From Paenibacillus xylanilyticus (lineage in GTDB: Bacteria > Bacillota > Bacilli > Paenibacillales > Paenibacillaceae), in the NCBI RefSeq assembly GCF_009664365.1, contig NZ_CP044310.1:1127001-1191000 (forward strand): a DNA stretch of 64,000 bases, in the 5' to 3' direction. The notes beneath the pieces are model-generated. The model was given only the letters and a program-made list of their open reading frames with translations, was not told the DNA's origin and ran no database searches. Shown in pieces: positions 43,412 to 52,852 of this stretch. The number at the start of each line of letters is the position of its first letter. Position 1 is the stretch's first letter. Position numbers and translations under genes: made by a program.

Positions 43412-45413
43412 CCGGGGCATCCTGTTCCAAAATTTCAGGCAGCACGGTTGGCTCGGAATACTATTTCTGCTCACATTGCTATTTTCGCTTCCGCTCTACA
43501 TTGCAACAGGGCATAGAGGTGGTGTAACGCAGCAAATTACCAGCTTGTTTCAGGCAAATGGGGAAACCCATATTTTGTTTGCGATCACGTTCCCGGTGGC
43601 GATGGGCATTTTCTTATTCCGTTATATGCAATCCGGGGCGCCGTCGGACTTGTTCCACGGTTTGCCACTGAAGCGCAAACATCTGTTAACGGTCAATCTG
43701 CTCTCCGGCTTCGGAATGATCCTGATCCCGATCTGGCTTACCACGGCGATTACAGGTTGGGTGTGGGCTGTGCATGATCGTATGGCCTTTATCTTTGACG
43801 GCAGTGAGATCTGGATGTGGGGCCTCAGCATGAGCATTTATTCACTCTTTATGTTTATGCTGACTGTAGCTGTGGGCATGTGCATCGGCCAATCTGTACT
43901 GCAGGGACTAACGGTTTATGCCATCCTGTTATTGCCTGTGGTGTTCTGGTTTATCTTTACACTGCACCTGCAGCATTATCTGTTTGGATATCCATATGGT
44001 GACATGAACAGCTACGCAGAGAAAATATCTCTGGTCCTTCGGATGGCTTCTATTAGGAACTATCCGGTGATCGGCACGGAACTCGTTATCTACGCAGCTT
44101 TGGCCATCCTGTTCATCCCACTGTCTTACGTACTTTACGCTAAGCGTAAAGTGGAATCCGCTACCCAGGCGATTACGTTTACTCTTGTAAAACCAATATT
44201 TCGCTTTGGTTTGATGTTTACGCTGGTTTTAATTGGTGGAGCCTACTTCACTATAATTGCACCGCCAGGATCCACCGGGTGGACCATCTTCGGATATGTT
44301 CTAGGCGGCATTGTCGGTTACATTGTGGCCGAGATGATTATTCGCAAAACGTGGCTGATCTGGAACGTCAGACTACTGCCCAAGCTGGCCCTATATGGCC
44401 TTTTGTCCGGGTTAATTCTGTACGTGCCTGTCGCAGAATGGAACGGTTATGCTAGCAGAGTGCCGGAAGTGAATGATGTCCAAAGCATTAAGCTTGGAGG
44501 AGATCGTTACACTTACGTTAACGGAGTGAATCAGAAAATGGATGATCATCCATTTTACTCGGATAATCCTGAATTTGTGGAGGCAGTACTTGCCCTTCAT
44601 CAGAAAATTATCAATTCCGATCTGCCTTTGCAAGACCCGGTAAATCCGAATGAGGATTATGACGAGTACGTGTATATCAGCTATAAGCTTAATAACGGCA
44701 AGGTCATGAAGCGGAAATACCAAATTCCCGAAACTGAATTCCGGCAGGAATTAATGGCCTTGAAACAGTTGGAGGATTATAAAAAGGTAGCCTATGATAC
44801 GTACAAACTGGACGAGGATATCCTCAGTATTGGTATCCGTTCCACCATCAGTTCGTATCGTAAAATTTATATTGGCAGTCCTGATCAGGTTCGGGAGTTC
44901 AAGGAACTGTTGAAGCAGGATATTCTGGATCAAACCTATGAGGAGCAACGTTCTCCATGGCAGTCGTTTGCATATGCGGAATTAAATCAGGAATCTGATT
45001 CCAAGGATCCATATCAACCGAGGGAAATGTGGAACTACGAAATTAAACCGAGCTATGACCGGGTAATCGGGTGGCTGAAAGAAAACAAATTATATGATCA
45101 ACTGCTTGTCACGGCAGACGAAATTGCTTCGGCGCAGTTCGTGAAGCAGGAGATCAACAGTCCGGGTAATCCTCAGTGGGTATTTGCTCAGCCGGAATAT
45201 ATTGATGGAAGTCTGGGCAGCAGCAAGCAGGTCGCAACTAAAAACAAAAAAATGATTAGCGACCTGTTAGAACGTCAGCGATCAGGAGAGCGGACGGAAA
45301 AAGCCACCGTTTATCAGATCAAGCTGAATGCCATACGTGGGGAAAACATCTATATGATGTTGAAGGAAGAAGATTTGACCGAAGAGATGAAAGCCATTTT
45401 GTCCGAAAAGTAG
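43386..45413 (+). CDS. ABC transporter permease with large extracytoplasmic region
   Basis: A protein of 675 residues. The first 350 or so hold about eight to ten membrane segments (for example FLLTLLFSLPLYIATG). The C-terminal half (about 350-675) is hydrophilic with little similarity that I recognise and probably lies outside the membrane or forms a sensor-like domain. The ATG at 43386 is nine bases after GGAGG. An in-frame ATG at 43365 is before that site. It works with the overlapping ATPase. The substrate is not known. Confidence 0.85.
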   Translation: MIFNRLFCNRGILFQNFRQHGWLGILFLLTLLFSLPLYIATGHRGGVTQQITSLFQANGETHILFAITFPVAMGIFLFRYMQSGAPSDLFHGLPLKRKHLLTVNLLSGFGMILIPIWLTTAITGWVWAVHDRMAFIFDGSEIWMWGLSMSIYSLFMFMLTVAVGMCIGQSVLQGLTVYAILLLPVVFWFIFTLHLQHYLFGYPYGDMNSYAEKISLVLRMASIRNYPVIGTELVIYAALAILFIPLSYVLYAKRKVESATQAITFTLVKPIFRFGLMFTLVLIGGAYFTIIAPPGSTGWTIFGYVLGGIVGYIVAEMIIRKTWLIWNVRLLPKLALYGLLSGLILYVPVAEWNGYASRVPEVNDVQSIKLGGDRYTYVNGVNQKMDDHPFYSDNPEFVEAVLALHQKIINSDLPLQDPVNPNEDYDEYVYISYKLNNGKVMKRKYQIPETEFRQELMALKQLEDYKKVAYDTYKLDEDILSIGIRSTISSYRKIYIGSPDQVREFKELLKQDILDQTYEEQRSPWQSFAYAELNQESDSKDPYQPREMWNYEIKPSYDRVIGWLKENKLYDQLLVTADEIASAQFVKQEINSPGNPQWVFAQPEYIDGSLGSSKQVATKNKKMISDLLERQRSGERTEKATVYQIKLNAIRGENIYMMLKEEDLTEEMKAILSEK

Positions 45414-45570
45414 ATCGAATGGTGAGCGGGAAGGGTTCTCCCGCTGCCGAATATGTAGCCCATGAGGCTTGCTTGACGAAACGATTGTATTGGAATATAT
45501 TTGAAAAGGTTGAGATTCGCTCCAGATTAAGATATAACCGCGAATCATACAGGGAACGGTTAATAAGGGA

Positions 45571-45619
45571 AGCACCCGTAGAATCAGGCAATAGTCTGAT
45601 TTTGCGGGTGCTTTTTTTG
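45571..45619 (+). terminator. Terminator of the GntR/ABC operon
   Basis: AGCACCCG (45571-45578) pairs with CGGGTGCT (45605-45612), extended by an inner AGAATCAG/CTGATTTT stem, then seven T. Confidence 0.88.
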
Positions 45620-45704
45620 TGTTTTCTTTCGGCCGATTCACCTTGGATCAACTGAGAATGAGGAAGGTTGCACTACATTTTGAGTAAACGAGGAGGAAGG
45701 TTCA

Positions 45705-46607
45705 ATGAACATGGTGGAAGATCACCACACTAAGGATGGCGCTGCGAGTTCCGGCAGCGTAAGTGGCAGAATGGGGAGAGGCTTAATCGCTCGATTATGC
45801 ATCGCGCTGCTTCTGGTAGCCAGCTTAGGTTCCATGCATTTTTTTACGTCAGCTGCCGAGGCGGCTGGCCCGGATCTTGGTGTAACCGCCCAGAAGTCGT
45901 GGGATGCCTTGCTTAAGAAGGCAGACGCCCAAACGAAAGCTTCTCTTCAGCAAACGTATCAAAAAGTGGGCACATGGACAGCGCAGGAGCAGAGCTGGGA
46001 GCAGAAAACCAAAACCCTTCATGCAGCGAATACAGCTGAGGTAGCCAGGCTTCGTCAGGAAATACGAAAAACCGATGAAGCGAAGCTGGCTGCACTGGCT
46101 GATACGCTGAAGCGTACCCAAACCCGGTATGAGCCGATGTTTACATTGTATACGGCGGTCAACAAGCAGCTTGCTGCAGCCAGAGCTGCCAAGAACAAGG
46201 ATTGGACTGCCGCGCTCCGTGCTCAGGCAGACACGCTGAAACCGGCTGTACAGCTGGCGAAGGCAGACATTCGCATCAAGAAACAGCAGCTGGCCGATGC
46301 CCGTAAACGCAAAAGTACAGAGGATAAGCGTCTGCGTACCATGCTTGCGGCTGCTGACCCGTTCAAGAAACAGATCCAAACCGCCAAAAAACAGGCAAGC
46401 CTGTCCAAAGAGCGATATACGAACGCATTGAAATTGTTCAAACAGAATATCAAAGACGGCCAGCCTTCACGTGTAATGAGTTCATTGAATCAGCTCTCTT
46501 CTGCTGCGGAGAAGTGGGCGGGCTCCAAACAAAATATCTACACATTGGAGCAAAAAGTTGCGGATACCTACCTGAAAGTGAAAAAAGAACTGGCCAAGAA
46601 GTCATAA
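45705..46607 (+). CDS. Exported alanine/lysine-rich coiled-coil protein
   Basis: A 300-residue protein that I do not recognise as a named family. A signal peptide or membrane anchor covers about residues 28-53 (LIARLCIALLLVASLGS, then a likely cleavage after AEA). The rest is almost entirely helical and charged, rich in Ala, Lys, Gln and Thr. Heptad-like spacing over about 60-290 predicts a long coiled coil. GGAGGAAGG precedes the ATG at 45705. It may be a wall-associated structural protein. The gene stands alone between a terminator and the esterase gene. Confidence 0.75.
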   Translation: MNMVEDHHTKDGAASSGSVSGRMGRGLIARLCIALLLVASLGSMHFFTSAAEAAGPDLGVTAQKSWDALLKKADAQTKASLQQTYQKVGTWTAQEQSWEQKTKTLHAANTAEVARLRQEIRKTDEAKLAALADTLKRTQTRYEPMFTLYTAVNKQLAAARAAKNKDWTAALRAQADTLKPAVQLAKADIRIKKQQLADARKRKSTEDKRLRTMLAAADPFKKQIQTAKKQASLSKERYTNALKLFKQNIKDGQPSRVMSSLNQLSSAAEKWAGSKQNIYTLEQKVADTYLKVKKELAKKS

Positions 46608-46683
46608 TAAATGGAAACCCTGCCAGTACCCCAGGCGTACACCACTTTAGATGCAGACAGACGAATGATCAGAGGTGACCCTG

Positions 46684-47700
46684 TTGCAGTTAAAGTTAAA
46701 CACCGAAGGTACGGCGAGGCCGTGGTACAGACGCAGGTTGTATTGGATTCCGGGCGTGATCGTAATGGTAACTATATTAACTCTTTATATCGGCGCACAG
46801 ATTACACCCAAAATTCCTATTTTCTTTTTAAAAACACTAATCAAGCTTGCTCCATCTGATTCAGATGTTGTTATGGCTGAAGGAGTAAGTCATCTAAAGG
46901 ACGTTGCCTACATCGAAGGGGGACGCAGCAGCAGTACGATGGATATCTACTATCCGTCAGCAGCAACTGAATTGCTGCCTGTTGTCTTGTGGGTGCATGG
47001 GGGCGGTTGGGTCCTGGGTGACAAAAAAGACATAGCCGACTATGCGATGCAGTTGGCTGAGCGGGGGTTCGTGGTCGTCAGTATGAACTATGCACTTGCA
47101 CCAGATGCTACATATCCGACGCCTGTGTTCCAAACCAATCAGGCTCTGACTTATATCCAGAATCATGCCGCCGAATTTAAGGGAGATCCCCATAATATTT
47201 TTCTCGCAGGCAATTCCGCGGGTGCTCAGATTGCCAGTCAGACCGCAGCAGTGGTAACCAATCAGGCCCTTGCTCAGATAATGAACATACAACCCTCGAT
47301 TCAACCGGAAGCGCTGCGAGGTGTCCTTCTATACTGTGGCCCTTATAACATGAGTACCGTTGGTGAGAGCGGGTTTCCTTTTATCCGGACATTCCTCTGG
47401 TCTTATACGGGGGTCAAGGCTTTTGAGGAATTTCCCCGTCTGGATGAGATGTCGACCGTGCTGCAGGTTACGCCGAACTATCCGCCTTCATTTATTACTT
47501 CAGGCAATCATGACCCGTTAACCGGGCAATCAGTTGAACTGGCACAGACGCTGAAACGACTGGATGTTGAAACGGAAACGCTGTTTTTTACCGCTTCTAC
47601 AGAAAAGCTGGGACATGACTATCAATTTCAACTTCGAACGGGTGGCGGGAAAAGGGCGCTGGAGGAGGCTGTCCGATTTTTGCAGAAGCATCGTCGATGA
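46684..47700 (+). CDS. Membrane-anchored alpha/beta hydrolase (esterase/lipase type)
   Basis: A serine hydrolase of about 338 residues. An N-terminal membrane segment (about 21-42) anchors it outside the cell. The oxyanion motif WVHGGGWVLGDK is present. The nucleophile elbow is AGNSAGAQ, the acid is in SGNHDPLTG and the His is in KLGHDYQF, so the triad is complete. It resembles the HSL-type carboxylesterases. Of two candidate starts, the TTG at 46684 has AGAGGTGA at good spacing. The GTG at 46675 lies inside that site. Substrate unknown. Confidence 0.85.
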   Translation: MQLKLNTEGTARPWYRRRLYWIPGVIVMVTILTLYIGAQITPKIPIFFLKTLIKLAPSDSDVVMAEGVSHLKDVAYIEGGRSSSTMDIYYPSAATELLPVVLWVHGGGWVLGDKKDIADYAMQLAERGFVVVSMNYALAPDATYPTPVFQTNQALTYIQNHAAEFKGDPHNIFLAGNSAGAQIASQTAAVVTNQALAQIMNIQPSIQPEALRGVLLYCGPYNMSTVGESGFPFIRTFLWSYTGVKAFEEFPRLDEMSTVLQVTPNYPPSFITSGNHDPLTGQSVELAQTLKRLDVETETLFFTASTEKLGHDYQFQLRTGGGKRALEEAVRFLQKHRR

Positions 47701-47752
47701 AGCGGCCGGACTATGGTACACTCAGGTGTAAACGATGTGCAGGAGGCTATGA

Positions 47753-48232
47753 ATGGCTGATAAAGAAGATTTGACCCGATTCGGCGTGGCATTCCCTACT
47801 CCGCTGATTGAACAGTTTGATGAATATATCGAAGAGCGGGGGTATAAGAGTCGGTCTGAGGCGTTTCGTGATCTGGTTCGCAAAACATTGCTGGAGCCTT
47901 CCCGTCTGCGGTCCGAGCAGGATGTGGCAGGAACGATTGTCATGGTCTATGACCACCATATCAGTGATCTGCCGGTCCGTTTAATGGAACTGCAGCATCT
48001 GGCCCATCATGACATTATCTCCAATATGCACGTACATCTGAACCACGACCAATGCTTGGAGGTTATCGCCGTAAGGGGGAACCTCGGGCGCTTGCGCCAT
48101 CTGCATCAACAGATTCAGGTGCAAAAAGGGGTGCTCTATGCCGAGCTCTCTGTTACATATGTGGATGAGCTGAACGAACTCGCAAGCCGCCACAGCCATG
48201 ATCACCATCACGGCGAACACCATCATGAATGA
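47753..48232 (+). CDS. nikR: Nickel-responsive regulator NikR
   Basis: A 159-residue ribbon-helix-helix repressor with an ACT-like metal domain. The N-terminus (TRFGVAFPTPLIEQFDEYIEE; SRSEAFRDLVRK) binds DNA. The nickel ligands fit NikR: a His in DHHISD-to-LQHLAHHD and the HVHLNHDQC set of His, His and Cys. The C-terminus adds an unusual His-rich tail (HSHDHHHGEHHHE), which could store or buffer nickel. GCAGGAGG precedes the ATG at 47753. No nickel transporter gene is next to it. Confidence 0.93.
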   Translation: MADKEDLTRFGVAFPTPLIEQFDEYIEERGYKSRSEAFRDLVRKTLLEPSRLRSEQDVAGTIVMVYDHHISDLPVRLMELQHLAHHDIISNMHVHLNHDQCLEVIAVRGNLGRLRHLHQQIQVQKGVLYAELSVTYVDELNELASRHSHDHHHGEHHHE

Positions 48233-48409
48233 GATGAATCTATATGATGAATCTTTTCCGAGCAGTATGTCCCCGGAAATAGCTTAATGTCCGTTGTTAT
48301 TTGTTATTTTGGAACGCAATTGACAGCATCCGTGTGCCACGAGTCGAAATTAGAGGCATACAAGTTGCTGTGAGTTCTCGTTCAAACGTTTCTACTAAAT
48401 CAAGTATGT

Positions 48410-48437
48410 AGCCGGCTAAATAGTCGGCTTTTTTTGT
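48410..48437 (+). terminator. Terminator downstream of nikR
   Basis: AGCCG pairs with CGGCT around GCTAAATAGT, followed by seven T. The stretch 48233-48409 holds no gene that I can support. From here on the DNA is richer in A and T. Confidence 0.7.
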
Positions 48438-48535
48438 TAACCCAGTCCGCAAAAAGCAAAAGAAGACAGGAGAGACAAAATATTTTTAAGTAAACTTACC
48501 TTGAGGTTCGAAATTTTATTAAGGTGGGATCAATT

Positions 48536-48997
48536 ATGAAATTTAAAGAGATTATTAAGGATTCATTTGTAATCGTAGGTTATAGTGCAGCAGGAAAATG
48601 GGGGAGTGATGTAGTTTACCCTATTCCAGAATTATGGGTGAAATCGAATGAATTTATTTCTAGATACAATGTAGACAAAGTTTTAGGAGTCTGCCTTCCT
48701 CCTAGAAGTAACGATTATTTCTATACTTGTGGAATAGAGATCGAGTCTGTTGCTTACGAAAAAGTTGAAAAAGGAATGACGCTGCATACCTTTCCCCAAC
48801 AAAAATATGTTGTATTCAACCATATCGGTCCCTCTACAGAAATTCCAAATACGTATGGGGAGTTATGGAAGGTATTTGACCGGGAAGGGTATACAATAAA
48901 AGAAGGAATGCCTGAGATTGAAATCGTACAAACGAACATGTTCGGAAAAGAAGAAACATTTGAATATGAGATGGAAATTTGGATTCCTGTGCTATAA
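48536..48997 (+). CDS. GyrI-like/AraC effector-binding domain protein
   Basis: A stand-alone effector-binding domain of 153 residues, of the type attached to Rob and BmrR or found alone as GyrI. It has the opening FKEIIKDSFVIVGYSAAGKW, the mid part HTFPQQKYVVFNHIGPSTEI followed by YGELW, and the end FEYEMEIWIPVL typical of the fold. The ATG at 48536 follows AAGGTGG. A GTG at 48524 is inside that site. Members bind small hydrophobic cations or DNA gyrase; the role here is not known. Confidence 0.85.
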   Translation: MKFKEIIKDSFVIVGYSAAGKWGSDVVYPIPELWVKSNEFISRYNVDKVLGVCLPPRSNDYFYTCGIEIESVAYEKVEKGMTLHTFPQQKYVVFNHIGPSTEIPNTYGELWKVFDREGYTIKEGMPEIEIVQTNMFGKEETFEYEMEIWIPVL

Positions 48998-49049
48998 ATG
49001 AAATGTTTTTTCTGCGAAGCAGCTATAGTTGAATAAGGTATTCTGGAGC

Positions 49050-49076
49050 AGTCAACTATAAATAGTTGGCTTTTTC
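49050..49076 (+). terminator. Terminator after the GyrI-like gene
   Basis: AGTCAACTAT pairs with ATAGTTGGCT, followed by TTTTTCTTT. No gene lies in 49077-49231. Confidence 0.75.
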
Positions 49077-49231
49077 TTTCGCATTTAAACGGAAATACGC
49101 TTTTAAACTATACCAGCTAATAGCTTGTCAAGATTACCAGCAAAATGAACTTAAGTCATGTGGTATAGTAAAATTAAGCATGACAAATACCCTCCAATTT
49201 CTTTGTTTTGAAGGTTAAACCAATATGAGTG

Positions 49232-50180
49232 CCTAGACAGCGCGGAAAGTTTTTTTACTTTTCAGGATGATATAAAGCCAATGAACCAGCTTATTTGCGC
49301 ATGCGATTAAAGCTACTTTATGTGGCTTTCCTTCGTCTCTTTTGCGATCATAAAAATCTTTAAGTCGCAGATTTCGAGAGCGGATGAGTCCACACTGGAC
49401 GGCCATAACTAGAGCATAACGAAGTTGTCGTGAACCACGTTTGGTAATTCGATTGCGTGTTGCCGTGAACTTTCCAGATGCGAATACACTCGGGTCAATG
49501 CCCGTAAAGGCTACTAGTTTCTTTGGATGATCAAATTGGTCGACTTCTCCAATTTCCGATAAAATTGTTGCCGCAATTTAGGACCTATACCGGGAATCGA
49601 CTGGATTAAATCATATTCTTGAATTCCTTGAGCGAGAGCATCTATGTTCTTTTCCAATGGAGTAGATGTTCTTGGTACTCAAGGATGAGCGAAATCAAAA
49701 CTCTCAGGTTAACCAAGTGACTAGAGTACATATTCTGCTGAAAAGGATTTTGTTTGCCGCAAGAAGTAGACGCTTAACTCGCACACAGATCCAATTCTCT
49801 GATCGTCCTCGTCTTGAGGAAAGCAGCTCTTTGAATTTGGATTTAAGCATTCCTTCGTACGATTGTAGTACCAAATATGAAGTTGGAAATTCACTTAGAA
49901 ATCGAAAGTGAAATATGGGAATAGATATCTCCAAAAACACTTTTGTACGTAGGAAAAACTTGATCAAGAACAGCTTGAAACTGCAGTTTAATTTGTACAC
50001 ACATCTTTGAAAGAGACTCATATTGTCTTGTTAGATAACGCAAATTAAGCAGTTGAACACCTCTTTTTTTAACTGGGTACGTTCAAATTGAAACGTCCCT
50101 CTGTACGGTTTGCCTCGCTTTAAAAAGTCTTGTCCATGGCTTTCAACTTTAGAAATATCCAGGCCAATCACTGGATTCAT
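49232..50180 (-). pseudogene. Decayed IS110 family transposase
   Basis: Minus-strand remains of an IS110 DEDD transposase. The N-terminus starts at the ATG at 50180 after AGGAAGG (MNPVIGLDISKVESHGQDFL). After FERTQ about 60-70 residues are missing, and the frame shifts at a run of A near 50070 into RGVQLLNLRYLTRQYESLSK. A second break follows GDIYSHISL. The C-terminal Transposase_20 part (from about 49620) has IQSIPGIGPKL, a further frameshift, then LVAFTGIDPSVFASGKFTAT and RNRITKRGSRQLRYALVM, ending at the TAG at 49232-49234. The deletion and at least three frame breaks make it inactive. Confidence 0.88.
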
Positions 50181-50345
50181 TAAAATGCACCTTCCTAATT
50201 TAAATTTACCGGCAGCCCCTGTGATTTCCTCTTGTCGCTCCATAGCATCGCTTGTTATACGGGATCTATGTCCCAAACTTGTGCTGGTGGAGCAGATTTA
50301 TCGCGCGCCATGAAGTTCAATGGGGTGAACTGACTAACAAGTAGG
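50181..50345 (-). mobile_element. Probable 5' non-coding end of the IS110 element
   Basis: This stretch directly precedes the transposase start on the minus strand. It begins (from the outside) near GCGCGCGATAAATCTGCTCC and runs without a plausible gene. IS110 elements lack inverted repeats, and in several groups this end carries the bridge RNA. Whether such an RNA was made here cannot be seen. The exact end of the element is not determined. Confidence 0.4.
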
Positions 50346-50571
50346 GCGAGATATTTTCTTTTATAAGCTCAAGGGTATAACTTTGACGTCCCTCATTAAA
50401 GAAAGGAATCTTTTTGTTTTATCCAATACTCAGGTCTAATGATAAATCAAACCGGAGCCTAATTTCCAAGTGGGGCACCTGATTATGTTACCATTAATTG
50501 GACATTAAAACATATACTTATATGTGATAAGTTTAATAGGTTAAATTTACATATTGGAGAGTGCAAAAGAT

Positions 50572-51999
50572 ATGCCTAAAAGAATACTTATTTTGATTTG
50601 CTGTTTTACTATGATATTTGGGAGCTTTCCTTTCTACACGATGGCAAAAGGGAATGACAAGTATAATATTGAGCTTGCATTAAACCCAAAAGAAACAGAC
50701 TCATTTTTATGGAGTGATGCCCTAAAAGAAGGAAATGAACATTATCTTAATGATGATTTCAAGAATTCGGATAAAACAGACGGATCTGCAAAGTTAAAAT
50801 TCTCTATTGATGAAATAGATGAAACTTCAGTACATATTATTGGGGAAGGTAAGATTAAAGTTAAATCGATTGAAAAATTTAAGTTTTTGATGGATGGAGA
50901 GCTAACGAAATATACCGTAAATAATCAAACTGTCTATTTTGGTCCTGTTATTGCTGAGGCTAAAAATGAAAAAAACATAGATATTGATACGGTGATTACT
51001 CTGTTCATTGATCCTCAGACCGAGAAAGTTTATGTTACAGAGACCTATGGAACATTACAAAGTGACAATGGAGTTGGCATCTTGGCTTTTGGAGAGGTAC
51101 CCTCAAGTTATTTGGAATTGAAAGATCAAATTATTTCGGATATGGAAAATTCTGATGAACAAAAGGTAGCTTCATCTACACCATCAAAATTCAACAGCAA
51201 TTTTTGGACAGGAGTGGCTCACGCCGAAACTCTTAAAATAGACTCGGCGAGTACGTTCAACTATAAAACATCATTTATGACTCAGGCGATAGGTAAAACT
51301 GGAACAGCTACAGGCACACCAAGTAGTTTCCCGGCAGCAAAATATGCTACTCTGGGCGTCAATATATACACTAGAGAGAGACCCCAAGCGGGAAATGGTT
51401 CTTCCATGATCGAAACAAGACTTTGGAGTAACACACCTGCTGTAGAAGAGTATCTTAAAGCCACAGAGGATAATATGTATGGAACAGAAGTAATGACGGC
51501 TTACTTAGACATGTTCGTTGTCGGTGCAGGTAACTCATCATTACTAATCAATTATCGAAAAGATCTAAGTTATCCCCTTGATAGCACACCAGTTAAAGCT
51601 ATACAAATTCCAATTTTAAAAGGCTATTTGAAAAAAGCCTATAACCTTCTGGCTACCACTTGGGCTGCTTATCAAAACGCTACATTAGGGGTAACTACAA
51701 CGACAATAGATTCGAATGTCTTGAGTAGTTGGAAAGCGTATGCTGAGCGCAAAATAAGGAGTACAACAGGGAACGGTGCTATTGCCAAGAAAGCAGATCT
51801 TCCAAGTAAAACTGCAGGAGTGACCTCTTCCGCAGACTTAGATGGAGGTACTGCGGCATACTTCTTCTTTGAGGAGCAAACAGATGGTACGAATAAAATG
51901 TTTATTAAAGCTAAGGCAGTATACCTATGTAATATTGGAAAATCACTAGCCTTCTTTGTAACGCCAAAAATTGAGACATATTATAGTCATGAATTTTAG
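50572..51999 (+). CDS. Exported protein of unknown function
   Basis: A protein of 475 residues that I do not recognise. The N-terminus is a signal peptide (RILILICCFTMIFGSFPFY). The mature part is rich in Thr, Ser, Asn and Lys, with a beta-rich first half and more helical later stretches (for example PILKGYLKKAYNLLATTWAAY). No membrane segment or anchor follows the signal, so it is likely secreted. The ATG at 50572 has only GGAGAG at long spacing. The TTG at 50554 is an alternative. The A/T-rich codon use matches the rest of this region. The 226 bases before it (50346-50571) show no other feature. Confidence 0.75.
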   Translation: MPKRILILICCFTMIFGSFPFYTMAKGNDKYNIELALNPKETDSFLWSDALKEGNEHYLNDDFKNSDKTDGSAKLKFSIDEIDETSVHIIGEGKIKVKSIEKFKFLMDGELTKYTVNNQTVYFGPVIAEAKNEKNIDIDTVITLFIDPQTEKVYVTETYGTLQSDNGVGILAFGEVPSSYLELKDQIISDMENSDEQKVASSTPSKFNSNFWTGVAHAETLKIDSASTFNYKTSFMTQAIGKTGTATGTPSSFPAAKYATLGVNIYTRERPQAGNGSSMIETRLWSNTPAVEEYLKATEDNMYGTEVMTAYLDMFVVGAGNSSLLINYRKDLSYPLDSTPVKAIQIPILKGYLKKAYNLLATTWAAYQNATLGVTTTTIDSNVLSSWKAYAERKIRSTTGNGAIAKKADLPSKTAGVTSSADLDGGTAAYFFFEEQTDGTNKMFIKAKAVYLCNIGKSLAFFVTPKIETYYSHEF

Positions 52000-52061
52000 T
52001 TACTATCAGTTATTGGAGGCAATTTCATTATATTTAACCAAAATTTTAACGGGGTGTTCAC

Positions 52062-52565
52062 TTGAAAAGAAAGCTCATATATATCCTAGGCCTTTTGATC
52101 ATTATTTGTGGTGTAGTATACGTAGTTCAAGAAAATATTAAGGAAAAACAAAACGATAATCCACAAACTTTATATTTATTGAACGGAGTAATATGGCAAA
52201 CTCAATTGCGAATAAGCGATACGTTGACCTACGCGGTGGAAAATAATAAGCTTGATATCGAATTTATACGTTCCCTGCTTACACTTTACGGTTATGAATC
52301 CGATGCCTTATATGTTGCGCTTGATAACAAGTATCAACATCTGCTAAACGGCCCGAATACGAGTGACTATATTTACGAAACATTCAAAGAAAGTAAACTC
52401 TCAACAGAGCAGATGGATCTTTTGAAAAAGCTATCTACTCTATATAAAGATCTATCATTGCAGCAGAGCCAATTAATCAGTGAAGATGGAGTATTTAATG
52501 ATAAGATCTGGGGTAATATCTTATCGATCGATAATGAAATAAATATGCTGGTTTCGCTTTTCTGA
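52062..52565 (+). CDS. Single-pass membrane protein of unknown function
   Basis: A 167-residue protein with an N-terminal membrane segment (LIYILGLLIIICGVVYVV, about 5-22) followed by a mostly helical extracytoplasmic part. The TTG at 52062 has GGGGTG six bases upstream. It lies 62 bases after the secreted unknown protein and may be co-transcribed with it. No family recognised. Confidence 0.7.
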   Translation: MKRKLIYILGLLIIICGVVYVVQENIKEKQNDNPQTLYLLNGVIWQTQLRISDTLTYAVENNKLDIEFIRSLLTLYGYESDALYVALDNKYQHLLNGPNTSDYIYETFKESKLSTEQMDLLKKLSTLYKDLSLQQSQLISEDGVFNDKIWGNILSIDNEINMLVSLF

Positions 52566-52660
52566 TTAAATTGAGTCTTGCTGTTTTGTGATTAGTATTA
52601 TCCAAAGAAGTTCAGCAAACGGTCATTAAACTAACGGGAAACGATAGCGCTATAAAACAA

Positions 52661-52709
52661 GAAAGCAGCTGATCAAAGTGATCGGCTGCTTTTGTTCAAC
52701 TAACGGGCA
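52661..52709 (+). repeat. Hairpin plus TTCAACTAACGGGCA repeat, copy 1
   Basis: AGCAGCTGATCA pairs with TGATCGGCTGCT and TTTTG follows, so it can end transcription. TTCAACTAACGGGCA follows at 52695-52709. The same 15-mer recurs at 53637-53651. Confidence 0.7.
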
Positions 52710-52852
52710 CGATCGTTTTTGATTCGACGAGGTTACTTTTTTGAGTTTTAATAGTACCTATGCTATCATTTACATTACTTTTATTGCTAGATTAACAGCG
52801 AAGCTCGACGCTCGATCATTTACATAAATTTATATAAGAGGAGTGGCTTACT

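Noticed and set aside
46611..46859. 82-codon frame overlapping the esterase start
   Set aside because: No supporting motif; the esterase frame has the membrane anchor and complete catalytic triad.
48290..48411. Short plus-strand stretch reading like a protein tail (VEIRGIQVAVSSRSNVSTKS)
   Set aside because: Too short and without a start or recognised family; could be chance.
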